From NCBI RefSeq assembly GCF_018304765.1, contig NZ_CP072642.1, positions 1,703,819 to 1,767,818 of the forward strand: 64,000 nucleotides of DNA, given 5' to 3'. Below, in pieces: positions 55,932 to 64,000 of the stretch. The DNA is from Chloracidobacterium sp. N (lineage in GTDB: Bacteria; Acidobacteriota; Blastocatellia; Chloracidobacteriales; Chloracidobacteriaceae). The position numbers were made by a program, and so were the translations under genes. Each line of letters opens with the position of its first letter. The stretch's first letter is position 1. Under the pieces are notes generated by a model. That model was given only the letters and a program-made list of their open reading frames with translations, was not told the DNA's origin and made no database searches.

Positions 55932-56324
55932 TCAGTAGACCAGACAGAGAACCTCTCCTCCAACGCGTTTCTGGTAGGCTTCCTTACCAGTCAGTATTCC
56001 ACAGGAGGTGCTCAGTATGCAGGTACCAAGTCCATTCAGCGGACGGGGTATTTTTTTTACGTTGACATAAACTCTTCTTCCAGGGCGAGACACCCTGGAA
56101 AGGTGATGAATTGCCGGCTCAGAAGATTGAGCATATCTTATGTAGATGCGTATTGTCCGCTTACAGCCGTCACCTGTAACTTTGTAATTATTGATATAGC
56201 CCTCTTCTCTCAAAAGTCTGACAATCTCCGCCTTCATTTTGGAGTAGCCAACGTCAACTTTCGAGTGACCTGCTTGGATGGCGTTTCGGATTCTGGTTAA
56301 GAGATCACTTATCGGATCGGTCAT
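55932..56324 (-). CDS. rpsH: Ribosomal protein S8
   Basis: A 130-residue S8: MTDPISDLLTRIRNAIQAGH and the C-terminal GTCILSTSCGILTGKEAYQK. It directly follows rplE by 36 bases; S14 (rpsN), which normally stands between them, is missing. Confidence 0.97.
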   Translation of the reverse strand: MTDPISDLLTRIRNAIQAGHSKVDVGYSKMKAEIVRLLREEGYINNYKVTGDGCKRTIRIYIRYAQSSEPAIHHLSRVSRPGRRVYVNVKKIPRPLNGLGTCILSTSCGILTGKEAYQKRVGGEVLCLVY

Positions 56325-56360
56325 ACTCCCCTCCCCAAGTCTAAGACCAAAGCATATCTG

Positions 56361-56897
56361 CTATTTTCTAAAAGGCATCCCAAGGCATGCGAGAAGCTCT
56401 TTTGCTTCTGTATCTGTTTTGGCTGAAGTAACAAATGTTATATTCATACCCCTAAGCTTCTCAACTTTAGCAATATCTATTTCAGGAAAAACAATTTGCT
56501 CCCTTATCCCAAGAGTATAATTTCCTCGTCCATCAAAGGATTTCGTGGATACTCCCCTGAAGTCACGAACGCGAGGTAGAGCTATGTTGACCAGTCGTTC
56601 AAAAAATTCATACATCCTTTTCCCACGCAAAGTAACCATCACACCTACGGGATCATTTTCACGGAGCTTAAATGATGCTATTGACAACTTTGCACGGGTT
56701 ACCACTGGTCTCTGACCAGTGATAAGAGAAAGTTCCTGTAAACCTGTCTCAAGAACCTTCATGTTCTTCGAGAGAACATATTCCTTACCAAGGCCCATGT
56801 TTATGACGATTTTTTCAAGCCTCGGTACAGACATAACATTTTTGTAACCAAATGTTTTGCACATCTGGTCTATCAGAACTTCTCTACTGGTTAACAT
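56361..56897 (-). CDS. rplE: Ribosomal protein L5
   Basis: A 178-residue L5: [39 protein letters not shown] and [20 protein letters not shown]. The ATG at 56897 is preferred; a TTG at 56903 adds two residues and has no better ribosome-binding site. Confidence 0.96.
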   Translation of the reverse strand: MLTSREVLIDQMCKTFGYKNVMSVPRLEKIVINMGLGKEYVLSKNMKVLETGLQELSLITGQRPVVTRAKLSIASFKLRENDPVGVMVTLRGKRMYEFFERLVNIALPRVRDFRGVSTKSFDGRGNYTLGIREQIVFPEIDIAKVEKLRGMNITFVTSAKTDTEAKELLACLGMPFRK

Positions 56898-56925
56898 ATC
56901 CAAAATCCATAACTGAGTTATGCTG

Positions 56926-57165
56926 CTATTGCTTTCTGACCTTTGAAAAAGAAATCCAAGCTTCTTTTTCCACTATCCCTCCATCCTCTTGGGATGAGGC
57001 GTTCCTCTTAACATGCTTTTTGCTTACACAGGCCCCTTCCACCAGAAGCCGCAAACTATAGCGATCTACTTTTTTCACCAGACCAGTCTTACGCTTGTCC
57101 TTACCCGAGATCAAAATCACAGTATCCCCAACTCTCAGATTCTTCATCAGCTTCTTGCTTTTCAT
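56926..57165 (-). CDS. rplX: Ribosomal protein L24
   Basis: A 79-residue L24 with the KOW-type core [20 protein letters not shown] and [20 protein letters not shown]. It is short compared with the common 100-105 residues, lacking most of the C-terminal extension. Its ATG overlaps the rplN stop by four bases. Confidence 0.93.
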   Translation of the reverse strand: MKSKKLMKNLRVGDTVILISGKDKRKTGLVKKVDRYSLRLLVEGACVSKKHVKRNASSQEDGGIVEKEAWISFSKVRKQ

Positions 57166-57539
57166 ATCACCTCTGGTGCCAGTGAAATTATCTTCATAAA
57201 CTTTCTATCCCGTAATTCTCGGGCAATTGGACCAGACACACGGGTTCCCACAGGGTCCCATCCCTCACTTCCTTTTTTTACCAAGACGGCTGCATTCTGA
57301 TCAAAGCGGACGTAACTGCCATCCTTTCTTCGTACCTCTTTGCGTGTCCTTACAATAACCGCCTTTACAACCTGTCCCTTCTTCACAGCACCATCAGAGG
57401 CTGCTTCCTTGACATTTGCAGTAATAATATCACCAAGAGATGCCTTTCTTCCGACTGAACCACCAAGCGGCAAGATACATGATATCTTTTTGGCCCCTGA
57501 ATTGTCAGCAACATCAAGCATAGTGCGCATCTGTATCAT
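57162..57539 (-). CDS. rplN: Ribosomal protein L14
   Basis: A 125-residue L14: [40 protein letters not shown] and [20 protein letters not shown]. Stop overlaps rplX (ATGA). Confidence 0.97.
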   Translation of the reverse strand: MIQMRTMLDVADNSGAKKISCILPLGGSVGRKASLGDIITANVKEAASDGAVKKGQVVKAVIVRTRKEVRRKDGSYVRFDQNAAVLVKKGSEGWDPVGTRVSGPIARELRDRKFMKIISLAPEVI

Positions 57540-57569
57540 AGAAACACCTCCGTGACTTGTAGAATGACA

Positions 57570-57824
57570 CTACGGAATTCTCTGTATCAGCTCTTTTACA
57601 ATCCAGCGTTTTCTTGCAGACAGCGGACGGGACTCAATAATCTTTACTTTGTCACCAACTCTACAGGAAAGTTCATCATGGGCCAGAAATTTTGATCGGC
57701 GACGAACAAACTTTTTGTAGATTGGATGCATCACCAAACGCTCTACCTTTACTGTAACAGTTTTCTTATTCTTCGTGCTGACCACAAATCCTATCTTTTC
57801 TACCTTTTTACTTTTCATTATCAT
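57570..57824 (-). CDS. rpsQ: Ribosomal protein S17
   Basis: An 84-residue S17: [40 protein letters not shown] and the terminal [20 protein letters not shown]. Its ATG overlaps the rpmC stop by four bases; an in-frame ATG at 57818 would shorten it by two residues. Confidence 0.96.
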   Translation of the reverse strand: MIMKSKKVEKIGFVVSTKNKKTVTVKVERLVMHPIYKKFVRRRSKFLAHDELSCRVGDKVKIIESRPLSARKRWIVKELIQRIP

Positions 57825-58015
57825 ACTTCTGCTCTCTTTTCATTTATTATCGTTTTAATTCTAGCTATACCTTTCCTGACAGTAGAAATTTTATTAGCCG
57901 CTTCGCGAATACCCAAGTTTTTCTTTATAGATAACTTTGCCAGCTCCAGCTTCATCTCTTTTTCCAACTCAACTAGTTCTTGCACAGACTTTGAGCGAAT
58001 TTCACTAAGTGTCAT
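57821..58015 (-). CDS. rpmC: Ribosomal protein L29
   Basis: A 64-residue two-helix L29: [20 protein letters not shown] and [20 protein letters not shown]. The ATG at 58015 overlaps the rplP stop by one base (TGATG); a GTG three bases earlier is the alternative. Confidence 0.94.
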   Translation of the reverse strand: MTLSEIRSKSVQELVELEKEMKLELAKLSIKKNLGIREAANKISTVRKGIARIKTIINEKRAEV

Positions 58016-58452
58016 CACAGTATTGCTCCGTTTTCAGATTCTCGGTGAACGAACTTGACCTTTATTGGTAGTTTTTGAGCAGCCAGATACATTGCATCAC
58101 GAGCCAAGTCCTCACTTACCCCTTCGACTTCAAAGAGTATTCTTCCTGGCTTAACCACAGCCACCCAACCCTCAGGAGCGCCCTTCCCTTTACCCATTCG
58201 GGTTTCGGCTGGCTTCTTTGTAATGGGTTTGTCCGGGAAAATCCTGATCCATATTTTGCCGCCCCTCTTGAGGGAACGTGATATGGCTATTCTGGCGGCC
58301 TCTATTTGACGACTGGTTATCCAAGCCGCTTCCAATGCTTTCAGACCAAATTGTCCGAAGCTGATGGTAGCACCAGACGTGGCCAGTCCTGAACGACGCC
58401 CTCTTTGCTGTTTTCTGTACTTTGTCTTTTTTGGAGATTTATATTCGGCCAT
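58015..58452 (-). CDS. rplP: Ribosomal protein L16
   Basis: A 145-residue L16: [61 protein letters not shown]-terminus slightly longer than the common form. Confidence 0.97.
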   Translation of the reverse strand: MAEYKSPKKTKYRKQQRGRRSGLATSGATISFGQFGLKALEAAWITSRQIEAARIAISRSLKRGGKIWIRIFPDKPITKKPAETRMGKGKGAPEGWVAVVKPGRILFEVEGVSEDLARDAMYLAAQKLPIKVKFVHRESENGAIL

Positions 58453-58462
58453 ACTTCCCGTC

Positions 58463-59152
58463 TCATTTCACAGAGTTGCTAGCACCCCTCCAAGAGTCAC
58501 CCTGATTGAGGCTACGCCTTGTAGAATATATTTCACCTTTGTATATCCAAACTTTTATTCCAATGACCCCATACGTGGTATGTGCCTCAGCAAACCCATA
58601 GTCAATATCGGCCCTTAGTGTATGGAGCGGCATTCTGCCCTCAAGATACTGCTCACTTCTTGCAATTTCTGCTCCATTGAGTCGGCCGGACACTATTACC
58701 CTGACCCCTTGCGCACCAAAGCGGCGTGAACTTTCAGTTACCTTCCGCATTGCCCTCCTGAAGGCAATGCGCTTTTCTATCTGTGAGGCAATCTGTTCCG
58801 CCTGCAACTGAGCGTTCAGTTCAGGTTTTTGTATTTCCTGTATGTATATGTTTACATCACGACCTGTTTTTTGCTGTATTTCAAGTTTTAGCTTATCTAT
58901 TTCAGCCCCCTTCCTGCCAATGATAACGCCAGGGCGTGAAGTATGGACAACGATCTTCAGCTTATTGACAGCCCGTTCTATATCAATGGAAGCGACTCCT
59001 GCGCCTGTAAAACGTTGTTTCAGGTCCTTGCGCAGGAAGAAATCTTCTGCGACGAGCTTTGCAAATTCAGCATCCTTACTTGAATACCAAGTTGACCGCC
59101 AATTACGTACAACTCCCAGTCGGAAACCATAGGGATGAACTTTTTGTCCCAT
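58463..59152 (-). CDS. rpsC: Ribosomal protein S3
   Basis: A 229-residue S3: [20 protein letters not shown], the KH-domain GXXG text [20 protein letters not shown], and the C-terminal [20 protein letters not shown]. The ATG at 59152 has AGGTGA seven bases upstream; a GTG at 59161 would add three residues. Confidence 0.97.
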   Translation of the reverse strand: MGQKVHPYGFRLGVVRNWRSTWYSSKDAEFAKLVAEDFFLRKDLKQRFTGAGVASIDIERAVNKLKIVVHTSRPGVIIGRKGAEIDKLKLEIQQKTGRDVNIYIQEIQKPELNAQLQAEQIASQIEKRIAFRRAMRKVTESSRRFGAQGVRVIVSGRLNGAEIARSEQYLEGRMPLHTLRADIDYGFAEAHTTYGVIGIKVWIYKGEIYSTRRSLNQGDSWRGASNSVK

Positions 59153-59161
59153 TGTCTTCAC

Positions 59162-59524
59162 CTATTTTTCATTACTGTCAGAAAGGACAAACTTTACAGT
59201 GAAGAGTCGACGCTGTTCTCTATAGGCCCTTCCCATCGGGGCGGGACGAACACGACGTCTGTGCTTTGTTAAACCCGTGTTTATGTAACACTCTGTAATG
59301 AACAACTGCTCTATGTTCAGCTTTGAGTTCTTTTTTTCAGACAAGTGCTCAGCGTTGGAAATGGCCGACCACAAGACTTTTTTCAGAACAGAAGCTACTC
59401 TTTTTTTACTCAGGGTCAACAGTGCGAGTGCTTCGGTGACATTACGCCCTCGGACTTGATCAATGATCAATCTGGCTTTTTGAGGAGACCCCTTTGTAGA
59501 ACGAAGAACCGCAGTGGAGCGCAT
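59162..59524 (-). CDS. rplV: Ribosomal protein L22
   Basis: A 120-residue L22: STKGSPQKARLIIDQVRGRN, SKKRVASVLKKVLWSAISNA, and the loop residues TKHRRRVRPAPMGRAYR that line the exit tunnel. Confidence 0.97.
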   Translation of the reverse strand: MRSTAVLRSTKGSPQKARLIIDQVRGRNVTEALALLTLSKKRVASVLKKVLWSAISNAEHLSEKKNSKLNIEQLFITECYINTGLTKHRRRVRPAPMGRAYREQRRLFTVKFVLSDSNEK

Positions 59525-59551
59525 TGTTCAACCTCATTTTACGTATTATGA

Positions 59552-59839
59552 CTATCTACGCTTAGCCGATTTTTCATTCTTGTCACCGGCGTGTCCTTTA
59601 AATGTACGTGTCGGCGCAAATTCACCTAGTTTATGACCCACCATGTTTTCGGATATAAACACAGGGATAAACTTTTTTCCGTTATGTACCGCAAAGGTGT
59701 GCCCAACCATGTCTGGTATTATTGTTGATCTTCTTGACCAAGTTTTGATGACACGTCGTTCGTTTGTTTCTTTCAGGTGCTGAAGAACGTCGTGTATGGA
59801 GTTATCCAAAAACGGTCCCTTTTTTATTGATCGAGGCAT
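59552..59839 (-). CDS. rpsS: Ribosomal protein S19
   Basis: A 95-residue S19: [61 protein letters not shown] strong GGGGAGGAG precedes the start. Confidence 0.97.
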   Translation of the reverse strand: MPRSIKKGPFLDNSIHDVLQHLKETNERRVIKTWSRRSTIIPDMVGHTFAVHNGKKFIPVFISENMVGHKLGEFAPTRTFKGHAGDKNEKSAKRR

Positions 59840-59859
59840 ACGCTCCTCCCCAAGTCCCT

Positions 59860-60681
59860 CTATTTCCTACGGCGGACTATATATTTCTCTGTTTGCTTGT
59901 TGTGCCGGGTCTTGTAACCACGAGTTGGTATTCCCCACGGGGTGACCGGGTGTCTTCCGCCTGAGGTTCTTCCCTCCCCCCCTCCATGTGGGTGATCTAC
60001 TGGATTCATAGCAACTCCACGAACTTCCGGGCGAAGCCCTCTCCAACGCGCCCGGCCAGCTTTCCCAAGGGATATGTTTTCGTGATCCGTGTTTCCCACC
60101 TGTCCCACAGTCGCATAACAGATAATAGGGATTTTTCTCACTTCACCAGATGGCATCCGCACCTGTGCCATCTTACTATCTTTCGCAATAAGCTGTGCTT
60201 TTACACCGGCTGCTCTCGCCAGTTGTCCACCTTTTCCCGGCTTCAGTTCAATGTTATGCAAATCTGTTCCGAGCGGTATTTTGTATATTGGTAAAGCATT
60301 ACCAGGAATAATGTCCGCATCAGGACCGGATACCACAGCTTGGCCCACTGCCAAGCCGTTCGGTGCAATTATGTAACGTTTCTCGCCATCAACATAGTGT
60401 ATCAGTGCAATTCTTGACGATCGGTTTGGATCGTACTCAATCCTTGCCACCTTACCAGGTATTCCAACCTTATCACGTTTAAAGTCTATGATTCTGTAAA
60501 GACGCTTGTGTCCACCACCACGATGGCGGGTCGTAACCCTACCGTCACTGTTTCTCCCTGAGATCTTCCTCTTTTTCTCTGTTAGGGACTTAACCGGGCG
60601 TTCCCGCGACAGATCAGTATCAACAATGAAAGTCTGAAAGCGTCTTGCAGGCGATGTGGGCTTTACACTCTTAACTGGCAT
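59860..60681 (-). CDS. rplB: Ribosomal protein L2
   Basis: A 273-residue L2: [40 protein letters not shown] and [20 protein letters not shown], including the conserved His of the peptidyl-transferase-proximal loop. Confidence 0.98.
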   Translation of the reverse strand: MPVKSVKPTSPARRFQTFIVDTDLSRERPVKSLTEKKRKISGRNSDGRVTTRHRGGGHKRLYRIIDFKRDKVGIPGKVARIEYDPNRSSRIALIHYVDGEKRYIIAPNGLAVGQAVVSGPDADIIPGNALPIYKIPLGTDLHNIELKPGKGGQLARAAGVKAQLIAKDSKMAQVRMPSGEVRKIPIICYATVGQVGNTDHENISLGKAGRARWRGLRPEVRGVAMNPVDHPHGGGEGRTSGGRHPVTPWGIPTRGYKTRHNKQTEKYIVRRRK

Positions 60682-60699
60682 ATCAATTCCCCAACGTAT

Positions 60700-61002
60700 T
60701 TACAAAGAATTCAGATAGTCTTCTATATTATACCCAGGTGCCAAGGTGACATAGGCTTTCTTCCAATCACTCTTCTTGCCAACGTAGCGCCCCCGACGCA
60801 CAGTCTTTCCTTTGCAGTTTGCCGTGTTCACAGACCTGACTTTTACATTGAAGAGTTTTTCCACTGCGTTCTTGATGTCTGCCTTCTTTGATCTTCTGTC
60901 AACTCGAAAGGCAACCAATTGGCCTGCATTGGGTGACGAGTCTCTTAGATTAAGAGCTTTTTCACTCACTAGTGGCGATTTTATGACTTCATAAAATTTC
61001 AT
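60700..61002 (-). CDS. rplW: Ribosomal protein L23
   Basis: A 100-residue L23: MKFYEVIKSPLVSEKALNLR, VDRRSKKADIKNAVEKLFNV, GRYVGKKSDWKKAYVTLAPG. The ATG at 61002 follows GTGAGG; upstream in-frame codons back to 61044 would overlap rplD. Confidence 0.96.
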   Translation of the reverse strand: MKFYEVIKSPLVSEKALNLRDSSPNAGQLVAFRVDRRSKKADIKNAVEKLFNVKVRSVNTANCKGKTVRRGRYVGKKSDWKKAYVTLAPGYNIEDYLNSL

Positions 61003-61018
61003 TCTTACCTCACCGTTG

Positions 61019-61660
61019 TCATTCAGGCAGTATGCGTGAGACACACTCAGTCAAAACGCCAAGAGCCCGCTGACTAATCAGTATTTTTTCATGAAGAAGT
61101 AAATCATATATATTGACACCAAGTGAGTCTAAAAGCTTTGTACCCTGAAGGTTCCTTGTAGCAAGCACCAAGTTTTTATTTTCTGTCGAGTCCAGGATCA
61201 AAACCTTATGGTTTACGAGCCCCAGTGCTTGTAACTTGGACCTGAAAAGCTTTGTCTTATGACTTGATAACGTGAGGTCATCAACAACAACTACAGCTCC
61301 CTCACGGAGTCGCTCGGCAAAAGCGACGGCGATTGCTTTCCAGCGTTTCTTCCTTGGGAGACTGTATGACCAATCCCGAGGCTGCGGGCCGTGAACGTTT
61401 CCCCCACCTTTCCACAGAGGCGAGCGGAGGCTTGAGATGCGCGCGCGTCCGGTTCCCTTCTGCTTCCACAATTTCTTTCCTGAACCAGAGACATCACCTC
61501 TTGTTTTGGTAGCAACTGTTCCTCTACGCCCTCTGGCGCGATACTCATGAACAGCTTCCCATATCAATGTGCTATTCAGCTCCTGCTCAGAAAGAAGGCT
61601 GCTTATCTCCAGATCGAGAAGGGGCTTGTTATCCAGGTTACACACTTTTACGGTTGGCAT
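61019..61660 (-). CDS. rplD: Ribosomal protein L4
   Basis: A 213-residue L4: HEYRARGRRGTVATKTRGDV, GTGRARISSLRSPLWKGGGN, HGPQPRDWSYSLPRKKRWKA. In E. coli L4 also represses the S10 operon; no matching leader is visible upstream of rpsJ here. Confidence 0.97.
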   Translation of the reverse strand: MPTVKVCNLDNKPLLDLEISSLLSEQELNSTLIWEAVHEYRARGRRGTVATKTRGDVSGSGKKLWKQKGTGRARISSLRSPLWKGGGNVHGPQPRDWSYSLPRKKRWKAIAVAFAERLREGAVVVVDDLTLSSHKTKLFRSKLQALGLVNHKVLILDSTENKNLVLATRNLQGTKLLDSLGVNIYDLLLHEKILISQRALGVLTECVSRILPE

Positions 61661-61686
61661 CTCAGAACCTCTGTCGCGGAGTCAAT

Positions 61687-62319
61687 CTAGGAAGAAGCTT
61701 TCTTAATGACGAGATACGTTCCGTTGGCACCAGGAACAGCGCCTCGAACAAGTATGACTCCCGCGTTTTCGTCAACCTTCACAATCCTCAGATTTTTTAC
61801 TGTGCAGTTTTTGTTTCCCATGTGCCCAGCCATTCGACTTCCCTTAAAAACCCGCGAGGGAAAAGCTGAAGCACCAATTGAACCAGGTGCACGATGAAAC
61901 ATCGAACCGTGTGTGGCACGCCCACCACCAAAGCCATGGCGCTTGACAAACCCGGCAAACCCCCGTCCCTTTGACTTCCCGGTAATGGTGACCAACTCAT
62001 TTGAGCTGAATATATTTGCCAGAACCAGTGAACCTATTGGAAAATCTGCTGCGCTTTCCACCCGGAATTCTTTGAGAAGCCGGGTTGGTGGTGTCCCTTT
62101 AGCTGTTTTTTCAAAGTGTCCACGAAGCGGCTTTGTAACTTTCTTGGGTCCCTTTGCTTCAACCAGTCCAACTTGGATGGCATCATAACCATCTTTGGCT
62201 TTCGTTTTGTGCTGAGTTACAACACAGGGCCCAGCTTTTATAACTGTCACGGGAACCAGGAGACCATTCTCCTGAAAAATCTGCGTCATGCCGACTTTTA
62301 CGCCCAAGATGCCACTCAT
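61687..62319 (-). CDS. rplC: Ribosomal protein L3
   Basis: A 210-residue L3: [60 protein letters not shown]. Follows rpsJ. Confidence 0.97.
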   Translation of the reverse strand: MSGILGVKVGMTQIFQENGLLVPVTVIKAGPCVVTQHKTKAKDGYDAIQVGLVEAKGPKKVTKPLRGHFEKTAKGTPPTRLLKEFRVESAADFPIGSLVLANIFSSNELVTITGKSKGRGFAGFVKRHGFGGGRATHGSMFHRAPGSIGASAFPSRVFKGSRMAGHMGNKNCTVKNLRIVKVDENAGVILVRGAVPGANGTYLVIKKASS

Positions 62320-62343
62320 TGTACGGTCCTACTTTGAAAGAGA

Positions 62344-62667
62344 CTATCTTTTTTCCTTGAAAAAGGTTTTTATCTGGACATCAACCCCAGCCGGTAAATC
62401 CAGCTTCATGAGTGCATCTACTGTCTGGGGAGTGGACATCAAAATGTCAACCAGTCGTTTGTGGGTACGAATTTCAAACTGTTCCCGTGACTTCTTATCT
62501 ACATGAGGTGAGCGAAGCACCGTAAAACGGCTTTTTGCTGTAGGCAGTGGGATCGGGCCAGCCACACGCGAACCCGTCCGGCGGGCAGTTTCGACAATTT
62601 CCATTGCCGACTGGTCGAGGATTCGGTGGTCGTAGGCTTCCAGTCTGATACGTATCTTGTCGTTCAT
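62344..62667 (-). CDS. rpsJ: Ribosomal protein S10
   Basis: A 107-residue S10: [60 protein letters not shown]. The ATG at 62667 has GGGAG seven bases upstream. It is 30 bases after tuf, so the S10 genes continue directly from the fusA-tuf unit. Confidence 0.97.
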   Translation of the reverse strand: MNDKIRIRLEAYDHRILDQSAMEIVETARRTGSRVAGPIPLPTAKSRFTVLRSPHVDKKSREQFEIRTHKRLVDILMSTPQTVDALMKLDLPAGVDVQIKTFFKEKR

Positions 62668-62697
62668 CTCATTTCTCCCTACCAAATAAGAGCCGGT

Positions 62698-63885
<1,188 letters not shown>

Positions 63886-63921
63886 AACCACTCCTCAAAA
63901 AACCAGATTTTCTTTTGGCGC

Positions 63922-64000
63922 TCAGTTTGCGGCTGCCCCTTTTGCCTTTGCAATAATCTCTTCAGCCACAGACTTTGGAGCTTCCTCATAGGACTTGAAA
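63922..64000 (-). CDS. fusA: Elongation factor G, C-terminal end
   Basis: The last 25 codons of an incomplete gene that continues past the window, ending in TGA. The peptide FKSYEEAPKSVAEEIIAKAK plus GAAAN matches the EF-G C-terminus (typical VAEEIIAK end), and fusA directly upstream of tuf is the standard order. Composition is about 45% G+C over the visible part. Confidence 0.85.
   Translation of the reverse strand, partial: FKSYEEAPKSVAEEIIAKAKGAAAN

Overview
The window reads as a piece of a GC-rich bacterial chromosome, most plausibly an acidobacterium of the Chloracidobacterium type. That placement is inference from gene content: a Ser/Thr kinase fused to a sulfatase-modifying-factor domain, PEGA and giant TPR proteins, a Uma2 nuclease-like protein, and a coiled-coil protein resembling a Myxococcus family. 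No rRNA or lineage marker is present. I recognised no tRNA, rRNA, CRISPR array, insertion sequence or prophage.

Layout. 1-5.2 kb (+): the 3' end of a 2-oxoacid dehydrogenase E1 alpha gene, a double-domain divergent ThyX, two membrane-anchored TPR proteins and CdsA. 5.2-16.6 kb (mostly -): a MoxR ATPase, a Uma2 protein with a heptad-repeat tail, a 2,521-residue membrane-anchored TPR protein and a secreted protein with two retropepsin-like domains. 17.0-24.5 kb: a zinc-ribbon protein with four 54-bp repeats, a small cation transporter, an ArsA/Get3-like ATPase, a SpoIIE-type phosphatase receptor, a glycosyltransferase and an amino acid permease. 24.6-32.0 kb: an M1 aminopeptidase, the coiled-coil protein, the kinase with a translationally coupled secreted PEGA protein, and an M48-like membrane protein that has lost zinc ligands.

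32.2-41.4 kb is a compact fatty-acid beta-oxidation locus: a TetR-type FadR, acyl-CoA synthetase, a fused hydroxyacyl-CoA dehydrogenase/enoyl-CoA hydratase, a 68-residue protein, thiolase, a secreted protein and acyl-CoA dehydrogenase. A good sigma-70-type promoter sits next to a palindrome matching the known FadR operator consensus, so acyl-CoA induction of the whole unit is a strong prediction. The locus ends in a clear intrinsic terminator.

41.5-43.8 kb holds a HEAT-repeat protein, deoC and a small secreted protein. At about 43.8 kb base composition falls abruptly (sampled 60-base lines: 63% G+C in the HEAT gene, 35% in the next gene cluster, 40% in the ribosomal genes). This low-GC block carries a HAD phosphatase, a CCA-adding-type nucleotidyltransferase and, on the minus strand, a continuous fusA-tuf-S10-spc-alpha ribosomal cluster ending in accB-accC. 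S14 and L30 are missing from their usual places. Within this block tuf alone is GC-rich (about 70% in one sampled line) with G-ending codons, while the fusA end on its other side is AT-richer again.

The items I judge most worth checking are the FadR operator/promoter, the composition step with the contrasting tuf, the divergent tandem ThyX, the M48-like protein without its catalytic residues, and the two-domain retropepsin with a long leader. I found no clear candidate for an entirely new multi-gene system.
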